Assembly: GCF_014642835.1 (NCBI RefSeq)
Contig: NZ_BMJA01000001.1
Location: forward strand, 973,263-1,037,262
Direction of reading: 5' to 3'
Source: Dyella nitratireducens
GTDB lineage: Bacteria; Pseudomonadota; Gammaproteobacteria; Xanthomonadales; Rhodanobacteraceae
Length of the DNA: 64,000 bases
Part shown: one piece after another, positions 48,462-56,444 of the stretch
How the letters are laid out: every line of letters starts with the position of its first letter
Numbering within the stretch: position 1 is the first letter of the stretch
Position numbers and translations under genes: made by a program
Notes under the pieces: model-generated
Database searches by the model: none
What the model saw: only the letters and a program-made list of their open reading frames with translations
What the model was told of the DNA's origin: nothing

Positions 48462-48757
48462 GTAGGTTGGGGTGCAAACCCCAACAGCGTCATGCTTATC
48501 GACTTGCCATGTTGAGGCTCGCGCCCTGAGATATCCCCACGTTTTTCCGCCAAAGACCAACGGCAAATCAAAAAGATAGTTGCAGCAACGCCGGGCGCTT
48601 TTGCTCGTCATTCCGGCGAAGGCCGGAATCCATGGCGAGTACGAAGCATGGATTCCGGCCTTCGCCGGAATGACGCCGAGGCAGGACTGACTTTTCGCGG
48701 CGACGACGCTTCGAGAGCAAAAAAAGGGATATCTCAGGGTTCGTACGCCAACCTACG
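48462..48757. repeat. REP palindrome split by a MITE
   Basis: The left arm CGTAGGTTGGGGTGCAAACC (from 48462) and the right-arm end CCAACCTACG (48748-48757) are those of the common REP family, but copy B of the MITE (48526-48737) lies inside the right arm. The flanks both resemble the consensus GGTTCGCACC, consistent with a target duplication of about 10 bases. Confidence 0.75.
48526..48737. mobile_element. MITE-like element, copy B
   Basis: 212 bp with terminal inverted repeats CTGAGATATCCC / GGGATATCTCAG (perfect) and an inner palindrome TCATTCCGGCGAAGGCCGGA. Inserted in a REP. Confidence 0.8.
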
Positions 48758-49020
48758 CGGGCTCTGCACGAGATGCCCCATCACGCCAGCCATCAGGAGA
48801 GAGCACGTCGCAACATCCGATGTGTGACCAACAGACAGAGCCTTCCTCGCTCCTCAAAGCTGGGCACATCCATGTGCCCTCTCCACGTGCGCCGGGGCGA
48901 CGGCGATGAACGTAATTGGCCTAGCCGTAGTTCGACGCCGATCAGGATAAATTTCGCCACGAAGCGAGAGTCAGCACGCCAACAAAAACTCCCGAATGCT
49001 GATCTACGACGGCGTCCTCG
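48758..49020. other. Intergenic region before the amidase 3' end
   Basis: About 260 bases without recognised gene, RNA or repeat. Confidence 0.4.
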
Positions 49021-49782
49021 TTAGTAATAACGCTCCACCAGGGCGGAAAGAATGGCCACGGTTTCGACATCCAGCTCGCCGTCATGGCGCGCCGGCCGAA
49101 AATGGAGTTGAAAAGCTCTTATTAACGCGCGCTTGCCGGCCGGGTTTGTTGCGTTACGGATGTCGTAACCGTATTTGCTGAGCATGTTGAAGACCTCATC
49201 GTCCGCCGGCATCTTTTGCGCGTAAGCGCGCAAATATTTGACATGAGTGGTTTCTTCGTACCACGCCCCGACCCCCGCTTGATGTAGCGCCTTCCATGGG
49301 AACAAAGGACCGGGATCACTCTTCCTGCCAGGCGCTATATCCGAATGGCCGATCACATGGGTGGGAGAGATGTCTGGGTAGCGCTGGAGAATGTTCAGTG
49401 CCAGTTGTTCAACGGCTTTGATCTGCTTGGCGTGGTAAGGAAGGAAAACAATGTCTCCGTCCTTGTCATAAGCCTGATTAACGATTTCGATACCGATGGA
49501 AGTATCGTTGAGATTGTCGCGCCCCCTCCAGTAACTGACGCCCGCATGCCATGCGCGCTCCTTTTCATCAACAAGATTAAAAATGCGAATATCTTTGAAT
49601 CCCTCATGGATATAGGATTCGTCGGATGGATCTGGCACGAGATAGTGAGCGCTTACGTCCGAGCCGGTGAGAGTGCGGACTGAGCTGTTGAAATTGGCCG
49701 CCGTATAGTGAAAAACCAAAAATCGCGCGCGCTGATTGAAGCTTTTACCGGATCGATAGCCGTTATAGTCGATGGCATACAT
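49021..49782 (-). CDS. N-acetylmuramoyl-L-alanine amidase without signal peptide
   Basis: 253-residue amidase_2 (AmpD/AmiD-like) enzyme splitting the bond between MurNAc and the stem peptide. Zinc ligands: His25 in LVFHYTAA, and His and Asp in VIGHSDIAPGRKSDPGP; a C-terminal peptidoglycan-binding-like helical domain follows (about residues 190-253). The ATG at 49782 has AGGAG seven bases upstream. No signal peptide is present, unlike AmiD, so it either acts on cytosolic muropeptides or leaves the cell by another route. Confidence 0.85.
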   Translation of the reverse strand: MYAIDYNGYRSGKSFNQRARFLVFHYTAANFNSSVRTLTGSDVSAHYLVPDPSDESYIHEGFKDIRIFNLVDEKERAWHAGVSYWRGRDNLNDTSIGIEIVNQAYDKDGDIVFLPYHAKQIKAVEQLALNILQRYPDISPTHVIGHSDIAPGRKSDPGPLFPWKALHQAGVGAWYEETTHVKYLRAYAQKMPADDEVFNMLSKYGYDIRNATNPAGKRALIRAFQLHFRPARHDGELDVETVAILSALVERYY

Positions 49783-49959
49783 AAAAACTCCTTTACATAG
49801 TTTTTGATCGCTGATGGATGAGACGGCGGTCGCCACCTCACCTCGAAAGTTCTATAGATCAGAGAAAGATGTTCTCTGGCGAGTGGAATAAATCCACGCA
49901 TGAATGTACTGGCGATATAAGCGTATGAGGGGGGTATTGGGGTATTGGAGCCTCGTTAC
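49783..49959. other. Upstream region of the amidase
   Basis: About 180 bases before MITE copy C; promoter region of the amidase gene, nothing else seen. Confidence 0.35.
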
Positions 49960-50208
49960 CTGAGGTTTCCCCACGTTTTTTTTCCCGTCATTCCAACGAA
50001 ATCCAAAGTTATTTCGACCCTATTTCGAAGCGAACCGTCATTCCGGCGAAGGCCGGAATCCGTCGCCAGCACGAAGCATGGATTGACCAGCTTCGCTGTC
50101 GCAAAGCTCCTAGGCCTTCGCCGGAATGACGAGCGGCCCTAAAAAAGCATTGTCGTGAACTTCAATTTTCCTACTCGAAAGACGACAAAAGCGTGAGGAA
50201 ACCTCAAG
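49960..50208. mobile_element. MITE-like element, copy C
   Basis: 249 bp with ends CTGAGGTTTCCCCACG and CGTGAGGAAACCTCAAG (one extra base on the right). Its arms match copy A closely (CTATTTCGAAGCGAACCGTC; GTCGTGAACTTCAATTTT), and the inner palindrome carries a 28-base insertion. No clear target duplication remains. Confidence 0.75.
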
Positions 50209-50364
50209 TCCAGTACCGCCTCCAGGTACAACCAGCCTAATAAGGACGCGTGTTAGGCCACTCGCTTGACGATCCCATAAATATCTACCCCCCTCTCATG
50301 CATCGATATCTCTAAAAGATGCAGCCAAGAGCCATACACGCATATCATCCGTTAAAGCATTCAA
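50209..50364. other. Upstream region of the protease gene
   Basis: 156 AT-richer bases; presumed promoter of the protease gene, no motif recognised. Confidence 0.35.
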
Positions 50365-51459
50365 ATGACGACCATCCCTTCATCTTCTATGTCAGGCGCA
50401 CCTCCTGCCACGAGGAATACTGACAGCGCTTCCGATGAGATCATTACTGCTCCGAATGTTGGTGCCATTCGATATACGATGTCACAAGGCCCTGATGCCA
50501 ATTGGGACATCGCTATCCGGAAAGACGGCAACCATCTCAGGGTGTATAAACCCTTGTGGCGTAATCTTGGTTTCGGCCGCGAAAATCGCCCCCCGGCACC
50601 ACCGCCGAAAATTGCCGGGTATCAATACCAAGGAGAAACAATCCAAGGTGATGTCTCGACGCTTTCGTACACGCCAGAAGCGACTTCTACCCCCGGTTCA
50701 GTCGCACCTTCGAACGATGACCCTTGGGCGAACACATTTCCGTTTTCCTTGACCAATACACTGGCACGTACGCTCAAATCCAGCCCTGCGCAATCGCCTG
50801 AAGGCATCAAGTATCACCACGCTCGGGCAGTGGGCGCCATCGTGGAAATAAAACCCGATGGGCAGGTCAATCATCTGGGCACCGGCTTCCTGGCAACCTC
50901 TCCGTATGATGGTGACTCCAATATTTATGTCGTGACCAACAGCCATGTTATTCGTGCCAACGATGGCAAAAGCCGAAAGGAATTGTGGCTTGGCTATGAA
51001 AATCCAAACAGCGATCCGGAAGAACGGATAGCGCTATCTGGCCGCCCAGCAGAAAACGCTGGACTGGATTACGCCATATTTCGGGTCAAAGACGAGGACA
51101 AGGCCAGGGCAATCCACTTCCATCCGTTGCAATCCAATCCGTCAGGTTCGGGATTTATCGGAGACGACATCTACATGCCCAATCATGCCAACCGTAGCAT
51201 CAAGGGCATTTCATACAGAGATAGCTCTGGAAGAAACACAAGAATACTTCAGATGACATCCGACCTTGGATCAAAATATCGCAACCAGGTGCTCGTGCAC
51301 AATGCGTTCAATTCGCCTGGAACATCAGGCTCACCCATTATTGATAGCCATTCCCATAACGTCGTAGCGCTCAACTTTGGCGGCATTGGCCTGGGTAGAG
51401 CAGTCAATATATTGACGGTATGGACGGATGCACGACCGCAACTCCAGCATGAAACATAA
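50365..51459 (+). CDS. Trypsin-like serine protease, no signal peptide
   Basis: 364 residues. The first 140 are Ser/Pro/Thr-rich and probably disordered. The rest is a chymotrypsin-fold protease with the full triad: His194 (VVTNSHVI), Asp235 (LDYAIFRV) and Ser321 (SPGTSGSPII). There is no Sec signal, membrane helix or PDZ domain, which differs from periplasmic DegP/DegS types. The N-terminus (MTTIPSSSMSGAPPATRN) resembles those of type III secreted proteins in composition. Stands alone on the plus strand. Confidence 0.8.
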   Translation: MTTIPSSSMSGAPPATRNTDSASDEIITAPNVGAIRYTMSQGPDANWDIAIRKDGNHLRVYKPLWRNLGFGRENRPPAPPPKIAGYQYQGETIQGDVSTLSYTPEATSTPGSVAPSNDDPWANTFPFSLTNTLARTLKSSPAQSPEGIKYHHARAVGAIVEIKPDGQVNHLGTGFLATSPYDGDSNIYVVTNSHVIRANDGKSRKELWLGYENPNSDPEERIALSGRPAENAGLDYAIFRVKDEDKARAIHFHPLQSNPSGSGFIGDDIYMPNHANRSIKGISYRDSSGRNTRILQMTSDLGSKYRNQVLVHNAFNSPGTSGSPIIDSHSHNVVALNFGGIGLGRAVNILTVWTDARPQLQHET

Positions 51460-51564
51460 CTAAAAACCGAAAACACCAACTCTTTACGCAATGATCATGA
51501 TCCAACCGGAAGGCATTCAAAATGCCATGCGTTGCTTCTCAGTGAACGATCCACGCGACATATG

Positions 51565-51819
51565 ATGTTAACGTCAAAACTAATCTATTCGATTATGAAC
51601 TCATCGATATTCAAATCCAGGCGAAAGTGCTGGGAAGGATGCTATGTCCCCACCAATGACGAGCGCCTTGCCGTATGGGCCCTGCGCTACTACGGCACAG
51701 GTCATCACAAGAACAAGCAGGATGTGAACAACCCGGATGAAACATCCATGATTAAAGAATCCACTACGACAGATCTTGAACTATTGAATCATATCGATAA
51801 CAGGTCACGGACAGACTGA
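51565..51819 (+). CDS. Hypothetical small protein
   Basis: Up to 84 residues from the ATG at 51565 (51562 and 51598 are other possible starts; none has a strong ribosome site). Charged, with FKSRRKCWEGCYVPTNDER and LAVWALRYYGTGHHKNK. Its TGA ends one base before the ATG of the exonuclease gene, which suggests co-translation. No family recognised. Confidence 0.45.
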   Translation: MLTSKLIYSIMNSSIFKSRRKCWEGCYVPTNDERLAVWALRYYGTGHHKNKQDVNNPDETSMIKESTTTDLELLNHIDNRSRTD

Positions 51820-51820
51820 T

Positions 51821-52381
51821 ATGTTAATTATTATCGACACTGAAACATTGGCCAACTCAGCCAACGCCGCAATTCTTTCCGTGGGAGCCATTGCCTTCTC
51901 CCATGAAAGCGGTATCGACCCTATTAAATTTTATTCGAAGATCGATCTTCGTGAACAAGATGGACGAATGATCGATCCAAATGTCGTGACGTGCTGGATG
52001 CGGCGCGCGCAGGAAGACGATCATGCCATTGACGTATTCGATGGCGAACGCGAACCCGTCCGCGTAGTGCTCGAACAATTATCCACCTACATCGGCGCTC
52101 ATTTGGCAGTCGATGGCGAAGTGTGGGGCGATGGACTCGACTGCATGACCATAAGGACGCTTTACGAGGAGTTTGGCATAGCGACACCTTGGCGCAATGC
52201 ACAGCAACGTTGCGTAAGAACATTGAGAAGCCTTGTCATGCAATTGGATATCGAAATCAATGTCTCTCATGACGTATCGTCCTGTCAGGAGTTGGACGAT
52301 GCCGAGTGGAATGCCCGATTTATTTTGGCGGCCGTGAAAAGCCTGCATCGGCGTCAAATCGACCGCCGAGTTACGATTTAA
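51821..52381 (+). CDS. DEDD-type 3'-5' exonuclease-like protein
   Basis: 186 residues with an RNase-T/DexA-like fold (Rv2179c-type group). Motif I is IIIDTET (Asp6, Glu8), motif II probably WGDGLDC (Asp104/107), and motif III ELDDAEWNA (Asp160). The general base expected five residues before the last Asp (usually His or Tyr) is Cys155, so catalysis may be changed or lost. Relatives are common in phages, which may be the origin. Confidence 0.7.
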   Translation: MLIIIDTETLANSANAAILSVGAIAFSHESGIDPIKFYSKIDLREQDGRMIDPNVVTCWMRRAQEDDHAIDVFDGEREPVRVVLEQLSTYIGAHLAVDGEVWGDGLDCMTIRTLYEEFGIATPWRNAQQRCVRTLRSLVMQLDIEINVSHDVSSCQELDDAEWNARFILAAVKSLHRRQIDRRVTI

Positions 52382-52488
52382 CACAGGGTAGACGTTTAAT
52401 ATTATCGATCGATGGTTAGCGTAGCCTAAAGCTATTCGATCGTAGCGATTTTTTGTCGTTGATCAATCCTAAATCAAAGAGGATATTC

Positions 52489-52836
52489 ATGAGCGTCATA
52501 GGAAGTATTAATCCCATTTCATATTCTAATAATTATGGCGTAAACCCATCAAACTCGGGCAGCGTCAGTCAGAGCAACAATTTACAATCACGAGTCCAGT
52601 CCGTCTCCTCGCCTTTTGAGCAGAGTTCGCAAGGGTCGGGGCAAGCAGGCAGCTCCCAAGGCCAATCCTCCATTTTTCAAAATTTTTTCCAAAACATTGT
52701 CCAGGCCCTTCAGAAGTTTATTCAAAGCAATCCGATAACTTCACTCATTAACTCAGCTGCCCAGTCAATTATGAGCTTGTTTGGCGGCTCAAATTCCAGT
52801 GGTGGCGCCAATGCCCAAAACGCATCAAGCGCATAA
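52489..52836 (+). CDS. Ser/Asn/Gln-rich small protein, harpin-like composition (copy 1)
   Basis: 115 residues, no Cys or Trp. Conserved N-terminus (SIN, NYGVNPSNSGS, NLQS, SPFEQ), then a Ser/Gly/Gln linker, an amphipathic segment (IFQNFFQNIVQALQKFIQSN, about residues 62-81) and a Gly/Ser tail. AGAGG precedes the ATG by six bases. Composition is like harpins and other type III accessory proteins, but there is no sequence match I can name. Confidence 0.6.
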   Translation: MSVIGSINPISYSNNYGVNPSNSGSVSQSNNLQSRVQSVSSPFEQSSQGSGQAGSSQGQSSIFQNFFQNIVQALQKFIQSNPITSLINSAAQSIMSLFGGSNSSGGANAQNASSA

Positions 52837-52915
52837 TGCTTGGTAAGTTTCCCGCGCCGAAGCCGCACAACAGACACGGCACATGGTTTTTCCTGGCTGG
52901 CAACGGTTAGCAATT

Positions 52916-52989
52916 GTAGGTTGGGGTGCGAACCCCAACATAATCGCGCCTGAATAAAGGCCATGTTGGGATTCGCATCCCAACCTACG
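52916..52989. repeat. REP palindrome, GGGGTGCGAACCCC type
   Basis: Arms GTAGGTTGGGGTGCGAACCC and TTGGGATTCGCATCCCAACC at the junction of the tandem duplication. Confidence 0.85.
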
Positions 52990-53038
52990 AATACATGGCA
53001 AATTTTCGTCGATCGATCTCAGATCAAAAAGGATCTTT

Positions 53039-53500
53039 ATGAGCAGCATAGGCGGTATTAATAACTTTTCATCTTCTCCGAATTATGGCGTAAACCCATC
53101 AAACTCGGGCAGCATCCATCAAAGCAGCAATTTACAATCAAAAGTCACGTCCAACACATCACCTTTTGAGCAGAGAATGCAGGAAACGGCGCAAGGAGGC
53201 CCCAACGTCCCGCAGGCTGCCCAGAACGCTCTTGCGGCGCTGAAAGACTTTCGCCAATGGGCGATGTCAAACATCTACCAATCGCCTTCCGAGCCGGCTC
53301 CGCAAGGGTCTGGACAAGGGGGCGGCTCTCAGGCCCCATCCATCGACTCAAAGTCGTTTGTGCAGCGGGCTCAGCAGAGCGCCCAGGATCACCCTGGGTT
53401 GCGGCCGCTCATTAACTCGATGTTCCAGGATGCCAGGTACTCGCCGGGCATATCAAATTCTGGTACTGGCACTAATACCAGCAACTCATCAAGCACATAA
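53039..53500 (+). CDS. Ser/Asn/Gln-rich small protein (copy 2)
   Basis: 153 residues. The first 45 match copy 1 (NYGVNPSNSGS, NLQSKV, SPFEQ); the remainder is different: a helical part (AAQNALAALKDFRQWAMSN), a Gly/Ser/Gln linker and a second helical part (FVQRAQQSAQDHPGLRPLIN). No Cys. The pattern of a constant N-terminus with a variable body suggests the N-terminus is a sorting signal. AAGGAT is the ribosome site. Confidence 0.6.
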   Translation: MSSIGGINNFSSSPNYGVNPSNSGSIHQSSNLQSKVTSNTSPFEQRMQETAQGGPNVPQAAQNALAALKDFRQWAMSNIYQSPSEPAPQGSGQGGGSQAPSIDSKSFVQRAQQSAQDHPGLRPLINSMFQDARYSPGISNSGTGTNTSNSSST

Positions 53501-53575
53501 TGCTAGGGGAATTTCCTGCGCCGTAGCTTCCCAATAGATGCGGCGCATGGTTTTTTCTGATTGGCGATGGTTAGC

Positions 53576-53912
53576 AGAACCTTGAGCTCTTCGATCCATT
53601 TTGAGCGTAATCGATAACTCCGCAGCGTTCTTCTCACTACGCTCACTCAAGCCAACAGTAGCGCGCCAGTTCCTCTGGAGATAAGCATGAGCCGTAAACA
53701 GCAACGATTGAACAGAGCAGGCTGACGGGGCTTACTGGCCAAGCCGTCAACAAGCGGTTTGTCGGTAGCGGCCTTCTGTGCGCCCCCTGCACCAGATCCT
53801 GGGCGTGTCGTTGGATACCGCAAACAGTTAGTAAAGGTCCTAACTCGTACGTAGTATTTTTCTTCCGTCGCCCTTTTGGCAGCCTGCAGCCGAACATTTA
53901 GAGGAACGACGG
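53576..53912. other. Intergenic region before dctA
   Basis: About 340 bases, presumed dctA promoter region, with AGAGGA before the ATG. No gene or repeat recognised. Confidence 0.4.
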
Positions 53913-55214
53913 ATGCGGGCCATTTATCGGCATTTCTATTTCTGGGTGCTGCTTGCCATTCTCCTCGGCGGAGCGATCGGCCACTATTTTCCGGACACGG
54001 GCGTCGCGCTCAAGCCACTGGGTGACGGCTTCATTGCCCTGGTGAAGATGTTGATCGGCCCGATCATCTTTCTCACCGTCGTATTGGGTATTGCCGGTGT
54101 GGCAGACGTCAAGAAAGTCGGCCGCATCGGCGCCAAAGCCATCCTCTACTTCGAAGTGGTATCCAGTTTTGCGTTGGTGGCGGGTCTGCTTGTGGTCAAC
54201 ACGCTGAAGCCCGGCGCCGGCTTCAATGTGACGCCGGCATCCCTTGATGCCAGCGTGGCAAGCAAATATGCCAACGCGGCGCACGAGCAAAGCATCACGC
54301 ACTTTCTGCTGCATCTGATCCCGACCACGTTCACCGACGCATTCAGCAGCCAAGGTGACTTGTTGCAGGTGCTGCTGCTGGCACTGTTGTTCGGCTTTGC
54401 CATGGTCCACGTCGGTGAACGCGCCAAGCCGGTGCTGACGTTGCTTGAGACACTGTCGAGCGTGTTCTTCCGCATCATGGGCATGGTCATGCGCCTGGCT
54501 CCGCTCGGCGCGATGGGCGCCATGGCCTTCACCATCGGCAAATACGGCGTGGCCAGCCTGGGACCGCTGCTGAAGTTGATGGGAAGTTTTTACCTGGCCT
54601 GCGCCGTGTTCGTGCTGGTGGTGCTCGGCGCCATTGCGCGGGCTACCGGGTTCAGCATCATCCGTTTTCTGGGCTACATCCGCGAAGAGCTGCTGCTGGT
54701 GCTTGGCACCTCGTCGTCCGAATCCGCACTGGTCCCGCTGATGCAAAAGCTCGAGCGCCTGGGCTGCTCCAAGTCGGTGGTCGGTCTGGTCGTGCCGAGC
54801 GGTTATTCGTTCAACCTCGACGGCACCAATATCTACTTGACGATGGCCGCAATCTTCATTGCCCAGGCATTGAACGTTGACTTGACGCTGACTCAGGAGC
54901 TGACCTTGCTCGCTGTGGCCATGTTGACGTCGAAAGGCGCCTCGGGCGTGACCGGCGCCGGTTTCATCACACTGGCCGCCACCCTGGCCGTCGTGCCGGC
55001 GGTACCGGTGGCGGGCCTGGCCTTGATCCTTGGCGTCGATCGTTTCATGAGCGAGGCACGCGCGCTCACCAACATCATCGGCAACGGCGTCGCCACCATC
55101 GTGGTTGCACATTGGGAGAGGGAGCTCGACCACGCCAGCCTGCAAGCTGTTCTCAATCCCCTTCAACCTCAGTCCACCGCACCAAAACCGTTGAGCACCT
55201 CAGAAACACCGTGA
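53913..55214 (+). CDS. dctA: C4-dicarboxylate:cation symporter DctA
   Basis: 433-residue dicarboxylate transporter of the DAACS family, importing succinate, fumarate and malate. Conserved segments: the serine-rich loop [33 protein letters not shown] and [17 protein letters not shown]. Length is normal (428 in E. coli). First gene of an operon with a porin and an MFS permease. Confidence 0.93.
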   Translation: MRAIYRHFYFWVLLAILLGGAIGHYFPDTGVALKPLGDGFIALVKMLIGPIIFLTVVLGIAGVADVKKVGRIGAKAILYFEVVSSFALVAGLLVVNTLKPGAGFNVTPASLDASVASKYANAAHEQSITHFLLHLIPTTFTDAFSSQGDLLQVLLLALLFGFAMVHVGERAKPVLTLLETLSSVFFRIMGMVMRLAPLGAMGAMAFTIGKYGVASLGPLLKLMGSFYLACAVFVLVVLGAIARATGFSIIRFLGYIREELLLVLGTSSSESALVPLMQKLERLGCSKSVVGLVVPSGYSFNLDGTNIYLTMAAIFIAQALNVDLTLTQELTLLAVAMLTSKGASGVTGAGFITLAATLAVVPAVPVAGLALILGVDRFMSEARALTNIIGNGVATIVVAHWERELDHASLQAVLNPLQPQSTAPKPLSTSETP

Positions 55215-55244
55215 AACAAACCCTCTCTCTGCAAGGAGGCTGCC

Positions 55245-56417
55245 GTGAAATCTGTTCGCATGTTAATGCAGTGCGCCCTGGGCATGGGTGTGAGTGTTAC
55301 CGCCAGCGCTTACGACCTCAACCAATGGCCGACCCGTTATACCAGTCCCGATGGCACCCAATGGAATATCACCGGTAATTATCAGTACGACGCGATGTTC
55401 GCGCGCCACAACGCTGTCATTGAGGATGCTCACACGCATCGTCGCAAGGAATTCGGGCTAAGCGCGCGTAAGCAAGGACAATGGGACGCGATCGTCTACT
55501 TCGATTTCCAGTCCAAATCCTGGTTGGATGTGTTCTGGCGCGTGAATAGCCAATGGCTGTTCGGCAAGGATTACGGCCAGATACGCCTAGGCCACAGCAA
55601 GCCTCAAGTTGGCTTTGAGGGCGGCACGGCTTCGCGCGCCAACAGCTTCGTGGAAATGGCGTTGCCGATGCAGGCATTCTTCGAGACTCGCCGTACCGGC
55701 ATCGACTGGGCGTTCGAACGGCCGCGCTACCTGCTGAATCTCGGCTATTACTTCGCAAGCGACCTCAACGGCAACAACGACGGCAACACCGTGACGGCGC
55801 GTGCCGCCTGGACGCCGCGCAAACAACAAGCTGATGTGCTCCATCTTGGCCTATCCGCCTCGCTGGAGCACCCACACGGCAGCACTGACGGCCGCGGTGT
55901 CTACACGCCGGCATCGGTGCGCTGGCGTGCTCGCCCGGAAGCCGGGCTTACCGACGTGCGGCTGATCGATACCGGTAGCCTGAGCCATGTGCACAGCAAT
56001 CGCCGCCTGGGCTTCGAAGGTTTATGGATCCATGGCCCGCTATCACTGCAAGGCGAATACCTGCAAGCACGCAGCCTGCGCCAACAAGGCTTGCCAGGTT
56101 ATGTCGGGGACGGTTATTACCTGTTCGTCAGTTATGTGCTGACGGGCGAATCGCGCACGTATGCCGGCGGCAATGTCGGCAATGTCATACCCGCCCGCCC
56201 GTGGGGCGCCGTGGAGCTGCTGCTGCGGCACAGTGCGCTGAACCTCGACCATGATCCGATAAATGGCGGACATCAACACGATCTCACGCTAGGTGTCAAT
56301 TGGTATCTCACCCAGCATTTCAAGTTCCAGGCCAACTACGTCGAGGCACGTGCCAGCCAGCAAGGCGTGCAGCAACACCCCAGCATCACGGAGCTGCGCG
56401 CTCAGGTCTATTTCTAG
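55245..56417 (+). CDS. OprO/OprP-family outer-membrane porin
   Basis: 390 residues with signal peptide (about 22, ending ASAYD), alternating amphipathic strands and a C-terminal phenylalanine (QVYF), as usual for outer-membrane barrels. The segment GQIRLGHSKPQVGFEGGTAS and the following RRTGIDW match the phosphate-selective porin O/P family. Between dctA and an MFS gene it probably passes organic acids rather than phosphate. Confidence 0.85.
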   Translation: MKSVRMLMQCALGMGVSVTASAYDLNQWPTRYTSPDGTQWNITGNYQYDAMFARHNAVIEDAHTHRRKEFGLSARKQGQWDAIVYFDFQSKSWLDVFWRVNSQWLFGKDYGQIRLGHSKPQVGFEGGTASRANSFVEMALPMQAFFETRRTGIDWAFERPRYLLNLGYYFASDLNGNNDGNTVTARAAWTPRKQQADVLHLGLSASLEHPHGSTDGRGVYTPASVRWRARPEAGLTDVRLIDTGSLSHVHSNRRLGFEGLWIHGPLSLQGEYLQARSLRQQGLPGYVGDGYYLFVSYVLTGESRTYAGGNVGNVIPARPWGAVELLLRHSALNLDHDPINGGHQHDLTLGVNWYLTQHFKFQANYVEARASQQGVQQHPSITELRAQVYF

Positions 56418-56444
56418 GGAATGCCCGATCAACAGAGGATCATG

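Larger units (their letters stand above)
52414..53575 (+). repeat. Tandem duplication carrying two small secreted-like genes
   Basis: Two related units, each bounded by GGTTAGC (52414, 52905, 53569). Both contain the same leader (ATCAAA-AGGAT before the ATG), the same first third of the gene and the same downstream stretch (TAATGCT, TTTCC-GCGCCG, GGCGCATGG / GGCACATGG). A REP lies between the units. Confidence 0.75.

Noticed and set aside
52435-52458. TTCG-N16-GTCG resembling an hrp-type promoter box before the first small secreted-like gene
   Set aside because: One base off the consensus, only about 30 bases from the start codon, and not found before the second copy or the other effector-like genes; chance is likely.
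53913-55166. Long minus-strand ORF opposite dctA
   Set aside because: Shadow frame of an intact transporter gene, with low-complexity His/Gln composition.
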